A stretch of 64,000 bases of DNA from Caldilineaceae bacterium (lineage in GTDB: Bacteria > Chloroflexota > Anaerolineae > Caldilineales > Caldilineaceae), in NCBI GenBank assembly GCA_019637645.1, contig JAHBVH010000020.1:44664-108663 (forward strand), in the 5' to 3' direction. The translations under genes and the position numbers were made by a program. The notes beneath the pieces were generated by a model. The model searched no databases. It was not told where the DNA came from and was given only the letters and a program-made list of their open reading frames with translations. Shown in pieces: positions 1-10,800 of this stretch; the stretch's first letter is position 1; each line of letters opens with the position of its first letter.

Positions 1-881
1 GAGCGATCCTCGCCGGCCCCTAGTTGATGTAAGGTTGTCCCATCAAACAGATTATGGGCGATTAGCAGTGGAACTGTGGTGGTTTTGATATCCACACATT
101 GTTCCATGTTTAAGCCATGGGCACAGGTATTATAGGTAAACGCCACATAGCCCACATCGCGTACCTGAAACATATCTTCCGCTGGCGTAGTAAACCACAG
201 CTTAGTGAGTTTGTTGTTGGTAATGAGGATCTGATCCGGCCGTTGTTGTTTTTTTTCGGCAGTCACAAAAATATTGTGGCCGGTTGCACCGCCATCAATC
301 TCGTTACCCGTAATGGTCACATAGCTGACATCGTCGCTCAGGCGAATGGCGTCATTTTGGCCGCCGCGAATGCGATTATGGCGGAGAATGACTTGGGTGA
401 TCGGCCCCCAATAGCGCCCGCGATATTCACTATCGACGCGAATCACATAATCGGTGTCGGCTGTTCCGGCGGCCTCTATGGTGAGCCCCGCAATGATCGT
501 GTAGGAGAGGGGGCGTAATGTCCCATAGAGGGTGACGGATTCACAGTCATAGGGCTGGATGGTGATGAATTGATCGGGCGCACCGGCTGGTAGCCAGAGT
601 TTATCGCGCGCTTGGTAGGTCCCGCCGCGCAAGAGGATGGTTGTGCCCGGGGTGGCATTGGTGAGCGTCTGTTCCCAATCGTCGGTTGGCCCCACCACTA
701 CACTATTGGCAACGGCTGCCGGGGTAGCACAGGGTTCCAGGATGGGCCCCAAGCTCGCGGCAGCGCCATAGCGTGGTGTTGCGTTGGGCGCGGTTTGGGC
801 CGAGAGTACCCATGGCGTACTGCCGAGCCACAGCAGCAAGCTAAGCGTACCAAAGAGGCCGCCCAGGAAATGGTGTTTCAT
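1..881 (-). CDS. Secreted right-handed beta-helix protein (partial, C-terminus outside window)
   Basis: The minus-strand frame is open from the ATG at 881 to the window edge, giving 293 residues. The N-terminus (MKHHFLGGLFGTLSLLLWLG...) is a typical signal peptide ending near residue 28. The rest contains short beta-strand/asparagine-turn repeats such as VTITGNEIDGG, ILITNNKLTKL and VAFTYNTCAHG. This is the pattern of parallel beta-helix (pectate-lyase-like, NosD/AlgG-like) proteins that bind, cleave or epimerise polysaccharides. No catalytic motif is visible in the part seen. It is divergent from the glycosyltransferase-epimerase at 1709, which suggests, as inference, a role in handling the same polymer outside the cell. 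The enzyme activity is unknown and it could be purely structural. Confidence 0.75.
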   Translation of the reverse strand, partial: MKHHFLGGLFGTLSLLLWLGSTPWVLSAQTAPNATPRYGAAASLGPILEPCATPAAVANSVVVGPTDDWEQTLTNATPGTTILLRGGTYQARDKLWLPAGAPDQFITIQPYDCESVTLYGTLRPLSYTIIAGLTIEAAGTADTDYVIRVDSEYRGRYWGPITQVILRHNRIRGGQNDAIRLSDDVSYVTITGNEIDGGATGHNIFVTAEKKQQRPDQILITNNKLTKLWFTTPAEDMFQVRDVGYVAFTYNTCAHGLNMEQCVDIKTTTVPLLIAHNLFDGTTLHQLGAGEDR

Positions 882-1708
882 CGTGGGGCAACCGCCCTAA
901 ATCCAGTGGCCCAATTCCTGTGTCTTCGATGGGTGCAATGATGGGTGCAATGATGGGTGCAATGAATAGGAAATAAAGAAGCTCTACACACAGGCGCTCT
1001 CTGATCACGACAAAATGAGAGAATTGCTCGTCTACGACCACGGAGTATTATAGCAGAACGTCTCCGGATAAAATGGACGTTTGTCTGACAATCTGCTTAC
1101 GATGCATGGGCTATTTGACCGTATTTGACCGTAGAAGTTACGCACTTGGACAAGCGTTGTATATCTTCTAAACCGATTATTTTGGCAGAGCTAGTAGAGA
1201 TAGTGGTAGAGGAATTTGCTGCGACGGCGAAAGCGTAATGTAGAACCCCATAGCATATAGGTTCCGTATGGGTTTCGTACAATAAGTGTCAAAAATCCGT
1301 CTGCTTTATTAATATAGGATTAATTAGAAAATCTAATGCGACCGAGGATCTGTCAGTAAAATGTCACACTATCCTTGCGTCAAACTACGTAAAATTATGA
1401 TATTTTTTATGGGCTCGACGGCCTGACACTTTAGTCATCGCTGGCTTCATCGGCGCACTTGCCTAAACCCAACCCTTGACTTACCCAGCCCAAAAGATGT
1501 AGCGAAAGATTGTGTAGCAGAAAACGGCGGCATGAAGAGGACAAACTTTACGATCCGTATCCATTACGTGGGCCTACCGTCTACATCATTTGTGGTAATC
1601 ATTTTATAGTAATAGAAATTACGCAGTTAGAAGCATGCCATCTTTTCTAGGTGGCCTTGCCAGGTATTCTATCATTGCTCTTCTTACATCGTCATGGAGT
1701 AAATCCCT
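882..1708. other. 827-bp divergent intergenic region
   Basis: This is an AT-richer gap between the divergent beta-helix gene and the GT2-epimerase gene. It holds the 12-bp tandem repeat (928-963), a short direct repeat (tttgaccgta twice, near 1117-1136), and at about 1129-1155 a fragment related to one end of the dispersed palindrome family (gtagaagttacgcacttgg). I see no convincing gene. Short open frames here lack ribosome binding sites and recognisable composition. Promoters for both flanking genes must lie here, but I cannot assign -35/-10 boxes with confidence. Confidence 0.6.
928..963. repeat. 12-bp tandem repeat, three copies
   Basis: The unit gatgggtgcaat occurs three times without interruption. 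It lies about 50 bp upstream of the beta-helix gene start at 881, in its promoter/leader region. Copy number may vary between strains. Confidence 0.85.
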
Positions 1709-4700
1709 ATGCCTGAGAATTTGTTACAGGAATTTCAGCGCCTGTTTCAGCTAGTCTTTGAACTTTTCACTCAGCTCCAAAGCCTTGGAAACCTGCTGCT
1801 GCTGTTGATTCCTGTGGGGATCATTGGGTTTTGGCGGTGGGGCGTTTGGCTGGTGCGCAAGCTGGTTGGCGCGCGCTATCGCCCTTTGGTGCCCAGTGGT
1901 TATACCACGACCACGAGCATTGTCACGCCGGTTTATAATGAAGACCCGCAAGTCTTTCGCAACGCCCTGGAATCGTGGCTGGTCAATGGTCCCAACGAAA
2001 TCATTGCGGTCATTGACTATAGTGATGAGACTTGTATTCAAGAGTTTCGCCAATTTGAGGAAGCTTGCTCCGTTACAGGGGCGGTCACGACCAAGCTGAT
2101 TATTACCCGCAAACCGGGCAAACGTGCGGCATTGGTGGATGGGGCTCAGGTTGCCAGTGGGGAAATTGTCTTTCTGGTGGATAGTGACACCCTTTGGGAA
2201 AAAGATGTGTTGGTCAAAGCCATTGCCCCCTTTGAAGATCCCGAAGTGGGCGGCGTGACCACCCGGCAAAATGTGCTGGAGCCCAAGACTGTGGCCCAAC
2301 GGCTCTTTGATCTCTACCTCGATATTCGCTACCTCGAAGAGATTCGCTTTCTGGCGGCGGCCGGTGATGCCGTCACTTGTATCTCGGGGCGGACGGCTGT
2401 CTATCGGCGCACCGCAATTCTCCCCTTGCTTGATGAGCTGTTACACGAGACCTTCTGGGGCCAAGCGGTGATCGCGGGTGATGACAAGCGGCTGACCAAC
2501 TTGGTGCAAGCTCAAGGGTGGAAGGTGCGCTATCAGGAAAGTGCCCGAGTCTATACCCCTGGCTTTCCCCGCATTGCCCAATTTCTCCGCCAACGGATTC
2601 GTTGGGCGCGCAACAGTTGGCGTGCGGATCTGCGCGCCATCTTCAGCCGCTGGCTTTGGCGTCGCCCCGTTTTGGCCTTCCATTCGATTGATCGCCTCTT
2701 TCAGCCCTTGACCACTCTGGTCGCGCCCACCTACCTTGTCTTGTCGGTGATCCATGGCGATTGGTTTACGACGATTATCATCTTGCTCTGGTGGATGATC
2801 TCGCGGACGATCAAAATTTGGATGCATCTTCGCCGCCGCCGCTCTAGCATTATGATCTTGCCCATCTATATTCTCTTCACCTATGTCTTTGCCCTAGTGC
2901 GCATCTATGCCTTCTTTACCATGAATCACCAAAGTTGGGTAACCCGGTGGGATAAGACGCGGGTGCGCCAACTGAGCTGGGTGCGCTCGGCCCTGAGCTA
3001 CGCGGCGACGGGCATCATGGTGATCTTTGTCGTCGTCGTCATCAATGTGCTCTACAACCAGCGCCGCCTGCTGGCTAATATCACCGATCCCAATGTCGTG
3101 ACCACCGAAGAACAATTACCGGCCTATAATTTACAGCGGGCCATGGATACGATCACCGTGCTCGAGCCGACGCTTGCCAGTGTAGGTGCTAGCCAAGTGG
3201 CGCAAGGCCAAACGGGCTATGAAATCGGGGTAAGCGATACCCTGCCCTTAATTGCCCAAAAATATGGCGTGGCAGAAGACGCCATCACCTTGCAGTCGGG
3301 TACATGGAAAATTGGGGATCGGATTTCGATCCAAATGCCCTTTAAGTCCTATACCGACTACCGCCGCGCCCTCCCGCCCATTGCCACCCCCTCGACCGGC
3401 GTAAAAATCGAGTACCGACCAGAAATTAATGCCATTACCGTGGTCGGAACCTTAGCCGTTGTGGATATTCCTACCATCCACCGGATCATCAATGATCCGG
3501 CCCTTTTGGAACATGAAGGCAATGGCGTTTATGTGCTTAAAACTAATTTAGAGCTAAAGCGCCACACTGTCCTGCTGGTGGAAGGCCCCCAAGTCACTTG
3601 GCTCAAGCTCAAAAGTGATGAAAAGGGCAGCGTGCGCATCTTTGGCGATTCGGCCAACATTGGCATTAGCGAGACCAAGATCACCTCGTGGGATCCCAAA
3701 TTGAATGATGTTGATCACAATGTCGAAGATGGACGCGCCCATATCCGGGTGAACAATAGCCGCATGGATATTGTGAAAAGCGAGATCGCGTTCCTGGGCC
3801 AGCCCAAGTTACGCAATAGCGGGGGCGGTGTCTATGGTCTCTCGTGGCGCATTGAAAATAGCGCTCGTTTCCAGCGGGAGCTAACCACGGGCACCTTTGA
3901 GGAAAATGATATCCATGATAACTACATGGGCTTCTACTCCTTTGGGGCCACGGCCATGACCTTGCGCAATAACAAGGTCTATAACAACTTGGAATATGGG
4001 CTCGATCCTCATGACGACTCCAACAACTTTATTGTCGAATTCAATGAGGTCTTTAATAACGGCAACCACGGCATTATCTTCTCGCGCCGCTGTGTCAACA
4101 ATATTATCCGCAACAACCGTTCCTATAACAACGCCCTCCATGGCATTATGCTCGACCGCGAAAGCAACTATAACTCGATCTATGACAACTACGTCGCGGG
4201 CAATACGGATGGCATTGCGCTCTGGCGTTCGGATCTAAACACCATCTACAACAACGAGATCGTCGGCAATAAACGGGGCATCCGCCTCAACCGGCGCAGT
4301 GCGGATAATGTGTTATATGCGAACCAGATCAACGATTCCAGCCAATATGGGGTCTATCTCTATGAGGAATCGCGCGCCAACTGGTTTATCAACAACCAGA
4401 TGAGCAGCAACCGGGTTGGGATCTATATCCGCGCCCTGAACAACTATATCTTTAATAACGAGGTCGCCTTTGCCGATTCGATCAATAAGAGCAAACACGC
4501 CATCTATCTAACCGAAGAAGCCAGCGCCAACCAAATTGCCTACAACCGCCTATCCGGGTATCAGACGGGCCTCTACCTCAAGACCAATCCCGATGAATTT
4601 ATTGTGAATAATGTCTTCCAGGGGGACCAGGAGAATATTCGTTTTACCGAGGTGTGGCATTCGCCCGATAGTAGTAGCCCATCGGTTGGCACTCAGTTCA

Positions 4701-4780
4701 ATCCGTGGCGCGGCTACCGCACCTTCTTCCGTTGGATTTGGGCAGGCGTACAGGGCAACAGCCAAGCTCATTCACAATGA
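1709..4780 (+). CDS. GT2 polysaccharide synthase fused to AlgG-like C5-epimerase beta-helix
   Basis: This is a 1023-aa fusion. An N-terminal membrane segment (about residues 24-50) leads into a processive GT2 domain with DSD (158-160), GDDKRLTN (Asp258/Asp259) and QRIRW (295-299), as in hyaluronan synthase/NodC. Several transmembrane helices follow (about 330-445). A LysM-like stretch (about 500-545) precedes a right-handed beta-helix (about 620-960). The helix carries YGLDPHDDS (DPHD at 766-769) followed by HGIIFSRR and RNNRSYNN. In alginate epimerase AlgG the DPHD motif is catalytic and the next coils read almost the same, so the exported half is predicted to epimerise the polymer made by the cytosolic half. 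A GGAG ribosome binding site precedes the ATG. The next gene follows after 47 bp. Substrate (mannuronate or another uronate) is inference. Confidence 0.85.
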   Translation: MPENLLQEFQRLFQLVFELFTQLQSLGNLLLLLIPVGIIGFWRWGVWLVRKLVGARYRPLVPSGYTTTTSIVTPVYNEDPQVFRNALESWLVNGPNEIIAVIDYSDETCIQEFRQFEEACSVTGAVTTKLIITRKPGKRAALVDGAQVASGEIVFLVDSDTLWEKDVLVKAIAPFEDPEVGGVTTRQNVLEPKTVAQRLFDLYLDIRYLEEIRFLAAAGDAVTCISGRTAVYRRTAILPLLDELLHETFWGQAVIAGDDKRLTNLVQAQGWKVRYQESARVYTPGFPRIAQFLRQRIRWARNSWRADLRAIFSRWLWRRPVLAFHSIDRLFQPLTTLVAPTYLVLSVIHGDWFTTIIILLWWMISRTIKIWMHLRRRRSSIMILPIYILFTYVFALVRIYAFFTMNHQSWVTRWDKTRVRQLSWVRSALSYAATGIMVIFVVVVINVLYNQRRLLANITDPNVVTTEEQLPAYNLQRAMDTITVLEPTLASVGASQVAQGQTGYEIGVSDTLPLIAQKYGVAEDAITLQSGTWKIGDRISIQMPFKSYTDYRRALPPIATPSTGVKIEYRPEINAITVVGTLAVVDIPTIHRIINDPALLEHEGNGVYVLKTNLELKRHTVLLVEGPQVTWLKLKSDEKGSVRIFGDSANIGISETKITSWDPKLNDVDHNVEDGRAHIRVNNSRMDIVKSEIAFLGQPKLRNSGGGVYGLSWRIENSARFQRELTTGTFEENDIHDNYMGFYSFGATAMTLRNNKVYNNLEYGLDPHDDSNNFIVEFNEVFNNGNHGIIFSRRCVNNIIRNNRSYNNALHGIMLDRESNYNSIYDNYVAGNTDGIALWRSDLNTIYNNEIVGNKRGIRLNRRSADNVLYANQINDSSQYGVYLYEESRANWFINNQMSSNRVGIYIRALNNYIFNNEVAFADSINKSKHAIYLTEEASANQIAYNRLSGYQTGLYLKTNPDEFIVNNVFQGDQENIRFTEVWHSPDSSSPSVGTQFNPWRGYRTFFRWIWAGVQGNSQAHSQ

Positions 4781-4827
4781 TCACCAGATACTCTCTATTG
4801 TTGATGAGCTACTGAGGAGACTACTTT

Positions 4828-7800
4828 ATGCGGAATTTATTGTCGAAATCATCGCGCACCGCGGTTCAGCTCGGTTTGGTGCTTGCGCTGCTCCTGCCCC
4901 AAGTGGCGACGCCCCCCATGGTCGTCGCTGCACCTGCTGGGCAAATTACGGTCCAAAACCCAACCGATGCTATCTTTAGCGAAGGCATCCAGCTCTACAA
5001 TGCCGGTCAATGGCAAGCGGCCCTTGAAAAGTTTACCGACGTACAGCAGACCTATCAATATTACAACAACATCAAACGCAACGGCCAAGCCTGGGAATAT
5101 ATTGGCCTAGCTAAAGCCAAGCTCGGCGACTTCGCGGGTGCCATCCAAGCCTATCAAAATGCCCTCCCCTTGGCTAAAGCCAAAAACGACGGCGAACAAC
5201 AGGCCAAGCTCAATCTCTATCTGGCGCGCGCCTTGGCCGATAGCAACGATGTCGCCGGCGCGCTGGCCGCCCAACAGGCGTCGCTACAATTGGCCCAAAC
5301 ACTCAACTTGCCCGAATGGGTTGGCAAAGCCCAAATCATGGCCGGTCGGCTCTACCTAGCCCAAGCACAATCCAAAGAAGCATTGGCGGCCTATCAAGCC
5401 GCGCTCGAAAGCGCGCGCACGGTCAGCGACCAGGAGCTGATGGGCGAGGCACTCAGTGGTATGGGGCGGGTCTACGAAGCGCTCAACCAATATGAGTTGG
5501 CCGTCACCCCCTACCAACAGGCATTGTCACTGGCCCAAACGTTTCGCAACCCGGCGCTAGAAAGCCAAGCCTTGGCGGATCTGGCCAATATGTACCAAAA
5601 ATTAGGCCAACCCCAGCAAGGGCTCTATGTCTATCAGAATGCCCTGCGCGCGGCCTATAGCATGGGAAATCTCACCTCAGCGGCCAAAACCCTGCTGAAT
5701 ATTGGCGACGCCTACGAGGATTTGAACCAACCGGAAAAGGCCCTGGAAGCCTACCAAGAAGCGTTAGAGCTACTGCCCACCCTGAACAGCCCGGATCTAG
5801 AAAGCAAAGCCCTCGCGGCCATCGGTCGGCTCTATCGCGATCTAGGGCGCTATGCCGAGGCCGAAGAAGCGATCCAAAAGGCGCTGACCCTGGCCCAACT
5901 CTATAATCAGCCTGGGTTGACCGGCTCCATCCGCGCCGATCTGGGAAGCAACTATCGCCAGACCGGTAACTATGATGAATCGCTCGCCGCCTACCAAGAA
6001 GCGCTGTTGCAAGCCGAGACAAGTGGGGATCAGGCGCTCGCGGCCAAAGCTTTGACTGGGATCGCCAGCACCTATCGCGCCATGAAACAATTCAATGAGG
6101 CGCTCACCCACTATACCGAAGCATTAACGCTGATCCAAGCCCAGAACAATCGCCAACTAGAAAAGAGCACTTTGGCCGATCTCGCCAAGACCTATCGCGA
6201 TGTCGGCCAAACCGAGGAGGCGCTGGCAACCTATCAACGGGCGCTCCAACTGAGCAAGGATCTAGGCGATGGGCCAGCGCAGGCCCAGATCCTGGTGGAG
6301 ATCGGGAGCCTCGCCGTGGCCGCTGGCGATAATCTCGGCGCGCTCGATCAGTATCAGCAAGCCATGCGCCTGCTCGAAACCCAAGGCGATCCAGCCCAGC
6401 TGGTCAAGCTGCAAGGGCAGATCGCCAGCCTCTACCGTACCGCGGGCCAAACGGACGCGGCCCTGGCTTCCTACCAACAGGCGCTGCGTATTGTCGAAGC
6501 GCGGGGTGATCAGCTAACCCAAGGCGCGTTGCTCGGCGATCTCGGCGAAGTCTATTGGGAGATCGGCCAATGTACCGACGCCCTAGCGGCCTATACCCAA
6601 GCGTTGGGCCTGGCCCGCTTGGCGCGCAACCATACCTATGTGATCAAACTGCTCCTGGCTAGTGCCCGTGTGCATGACACCGAAGGCCGTTTTGCCGACG
6701 CCCTCGATCTCTACGAAGAAGCTCTGCTGTTGGCCCGTCAACTCAACAATATTACCCTGGAAGCCGAAGTGCTGACCAACCAAGGCGATGCTTTCCGCGG
6801 GGCTGGGCAATTTGAAAATGCCCTCAGCGCCTATCAAGCCGCGCTACAGATCGCCCAACGGTTCTATATGCTGGGTCTACAAGTTGAAATCTATGCCGGT
6901 ATGGCGGGGGCCTATCGCGAGTCCGGGCAATACGAAAAAGCGTTGCCTCCCTATCGCCAAGCCCTATCCCTGGCGCAACGGTTGGGGCAAACGCGCACCC
7001 AGGGTGAAATCCTGCTGGGCATCGGGCGTACCTACCGCGATCTGGGCCAATATCCCGATGCTACCAAGCAATATACGGCGGCGCTCGTCCTCGCCAAGGA
7101 ACTGCGCGATCTCGACCTAGAAAGCCAAATCCTCAGTGCCCAGGGGGAAGTACAGCGCGTTGAAAAGCAGTACGAAACCGCCGTGGATAGTTATCGTCAA
7201 GCGCTGACCGTGGCAGAACGCCATCTGCGCACCTTGAACCTTGCCGGACCCACCTGCCGTACCTTGGACGATTACCAACTGCCGGGGCGCATCAAAGCCG
7301 ACACAGCACGCGTCTACCGGGATCAAGGGCTCTATGAACGAGCCGTTGACGACTACCAAGCCGCGCTGGCGGACTCCAAGGAGATCACCGATCTAGAGTT
7401 GCGTGGCCGGGTCTATGTTGATCTCGGCAAGCTCTACCGCGATCAGCGCAACTTCAACCAAGCCATTGCCGCCTACCAAGAAGCGGTGATCATTGCCAAA
7501 GAGAATGAGAATCTAGAGGTGCTGGGCAACACCTACCTGGACACGGGGCAGGTCTACCGCGATCTGGGTGAGCAACAAAAAGCACTGGAATTCTATCGCC
7601 AAGCGCTCGCCACTGGGCAAGAGTTGAAGGACAAAGAGCTGGTCGGCACTGCCCAACTAGAGATCGGCCACGCCTACCGTGAACTCGCCCAATATGAGCA
7701 AGCGATCAGCACCTACCAAGAAGCGCTCATCACTGCCGAAGCCGTGGGGCAACCCATTCTCAAAACCCGCGCCTACAGTGGCCTCGCCGCGGTCTATCGC

Positions 7801-10800
7801 GCCAGTGGGGATAACCAAAAAGCGCTGGAACAGTACAACGAAGCCCTGGAACTGGCACGCGCCCAAGAAAATCGCGAACTCGAAACCGAGCTACTCGGCC
7901 AAATCGCCAAAGTCTATCGCGACCTACAACAGTTTGATCAGGCCCTCGCCATTGCCGACCAGATCCAAGACCTGTCGGCCAAAGATGATATTCTGACCGA
8001 TATTGCCAAGATCTACCGCAGTGCGGGGCAATATGATCAGGCCATCGCACTCTATCAACAGGCGTTGACGGTGGCCGAAACCCTCAAGGACCCAGCTCTC
8101 CAAGGTGAGACGCTCACCGAACTGGGCAAAGTCTATCGTGCGATGCAGCAGCTCGAACAAGCGCTGGCCTCTTATGACAAAGCGCTCCAGATCGAAACTA
8201 AGCTAGCTGATCCCCGCCGCCGCGCCCTCGTCTTGCTTGAACTAGGCAAGACCTACCGCGATCTGAACCAACGGCAGCAGGCCCTGACCCGCTTCCAAGA
8301 AGCACGCCAAGCGGCCCAGCCCCTGGCCGACGCGACCTTGGATAGCGAAATTCTCGTCGAAACGGCGGCCATCTACCGCGATCAACAACAATATGAGCAG
8401 GCGCTTGTCCTCTACCAGGAAAGCCTGAATCGCCTCCAGCAAGTGGGTGACGCCGCGCGTGCGCGCGATGTCTTGGCCGAGATCGGGGGGGTGTATCTCG
8501 ACTTGGGCAACACCGAACAGGCCCTGCGCACCCACCAAGAGGTACTCCAACTGGCGCGCCTCTCGGGGGATCAGGTGCTCGAAGGCAAAACCCTCCTCAA
8601 GCTCGCACGCGTCTACCGCGATAGTGGCAATCATGACCAGGCACTGACCTTCTATGAAAATGCCCTCGCCTTGGGCCAAGTGCTCGATAACGCCGATCTG
8701 CGCAAAGATGCCTTGAACGATGCTGCCAAACTCTATGCGCTGCTCAACCGGCCTGAACAGGCCCTGCGCGCCTATGAGCAAGCTTATACCTTGGCTCAGG
8801 CCGGTGCCGACTATCCCATTGCTGGCGAAGCGCTCATCGGGCAAGGACGGGCACAATTAGCCCTAGGCCGCTGTGAAGAGGCGGTACAGCGCTATCAAGC
8901 GGCCATGACCCTGGCCCAACAAGCGGCCTTGCCCCACCTGGCGAACAGCGCCCAAATGGAACTTGGTAAATACTACCGCGACCAGGGGGATGCCGAGCGC
9001 GCCTTGGCCGCTCTAACGGCAGTGTTGACAGCCGCCCAAAAGAACCAGGACCAACCCGCGCAGATCTGGGCGCTGGCCGAAATTGGGCGTGCCCAGCGGG
9101 AACTGGGGCGCTACCCCGAAGCCCAACAGCACTACGAAAAAGCCGTGGCGCTAGCCCAGCCCTTGGGTGAACCCCAGTTGCTCAGCCAACTCCAATTGGA
9201 TCTGAGCAAAATTCTGCGCCGTAGTGGTCAACCGGCCCAAGCGCTCACCATCCTGCAATCGCTTCAGGCCAGCCAGCCCACCACCGGCCCCGCAGCCAAC
9301 AGCGTGCTGCTGGTAGAATTGGCGCGGGCCTATGTCGATCTACAAGAATACGACCAAGCGCTCCAACTCTACGCGCAGGCCCTCACCGCGGTGCGCAGCC
9401 AAGCCACCGTGCCAACGACGCTGGAAGGGGAAATCCTTCTTGGGCGCGGCCAAGTCCAGGTGCTTCTCCAACAATATGACCAAGGCGCGCAAAGCTATGA
9501 AGCCGTGCTGACCTTGGCGCTGACCAATGGCAATTTGGCCCTCCAGGCCGAAGCCCTCGAAGGATTGGGCGCGCTCTACCGGGCTGCGCAACAATACAGC
9601 CAAGCCTTGGCTAGCTACCAAAAAGCACTGCCTTTGGTCCAACAACTAAGCCAACCAGGGCGGAGTTGTGGCGGCAAGGTCAAGCTGACCTGGGAAGCCC
9701 AGATCCAGAAAAATATTGGCAAAGTCTACCAAGCGCTTGGGCAGCTAGACGAAGCGCTGCTTGCCTATCAACAGGCGCAAACAGGAGCCGAGCGCCATGC
9801 CAATACGGCCCTCGCCAATGAAATGCGCTCAGCTATTGGGAATCTCTATCGGCTCCAGGGCAAGTTTGATCAAGCCTTGGCGCTGGCGCAACAGGTGGGC
9901 GATTTTGCCCTAGAGGACAAGATCCTCGACCAGATCGGTCAGGAGCTGCGCCAAACTGGTCAGCTTGACAAAGCGCTCGAGCCCTATACCCAAGCGTTGG
10001 CACGCGCCAAAGAAGTGGGCGATCCTGTCGCCGAGGGGCGGGCTTTTGCCAACCTCGGGCGGATCTACCGCGCCCTGGCCGACTATCCCGCCGCCGAAGA
10101 AGCCTATACCACCGCGCTGGCGCTGGTCCGCAAGCAGGGGGATCCTGTAGCAGAAAGCCGAACGCTGCTCGAATTGGGCAAACTCTATCGCACCATGGCG
10201 CGAGACGAGCAAGCCCTGACGGCTTTCCAAGCGGCGCTAACCTTGGTCCAAGCACAGAATGCGGCCTGTACCGCCGCACAAGCGCAAACGGCCTGTGATC
10301 CAGCCACGGAGCGGGCCTTGCAGGAAAGCATCGGCGCGATCCACCTGGCCGCGGCCCACTATGACGAAGCACTGACCGCCTATACTGTAGCGCTTCAATT
10401 GGCCGAAGCCGCGGACAATGTGGAAGAGACGGCCAAAATTCTGGCGACCATGAGCCGCATCTATACGGGCCAAGGCCAACAGGAAAAAGCCCTGGACTTG
10501 CTAACCCAAGTGCAAGCCATGGCGGTGGATGAAGATGTCTTGACCGAACTCGCCAAAGTTTACCGCGATCTGGGGCAATATGCCGAGGCGCTAGAGCCCT
10601 ATGAACAAGCGTTGGTGGCGGCGCGCCAAACGGGCGATAGCACGACAGAAAGTAAGCTCCTCATCGAGATTGCCAAGCTCTATCGGGCCATGGCCAAGCC
10701 AGCCGACGCCATGCGTTCCTATCAACAGGCCCTCACTGTGGCAACGACCCTGGGTGATGCTGCCTTACAAGGCGAGGCTCTCGCTGGCGTTGGCAAGTCA

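Noticed and set aside
1097..1282. Small minus-strand open frame in the divergent gap
   Set aside because: No ribosome binding site, no recognisable domain, and it covers a fragment of the dispersed repeat.
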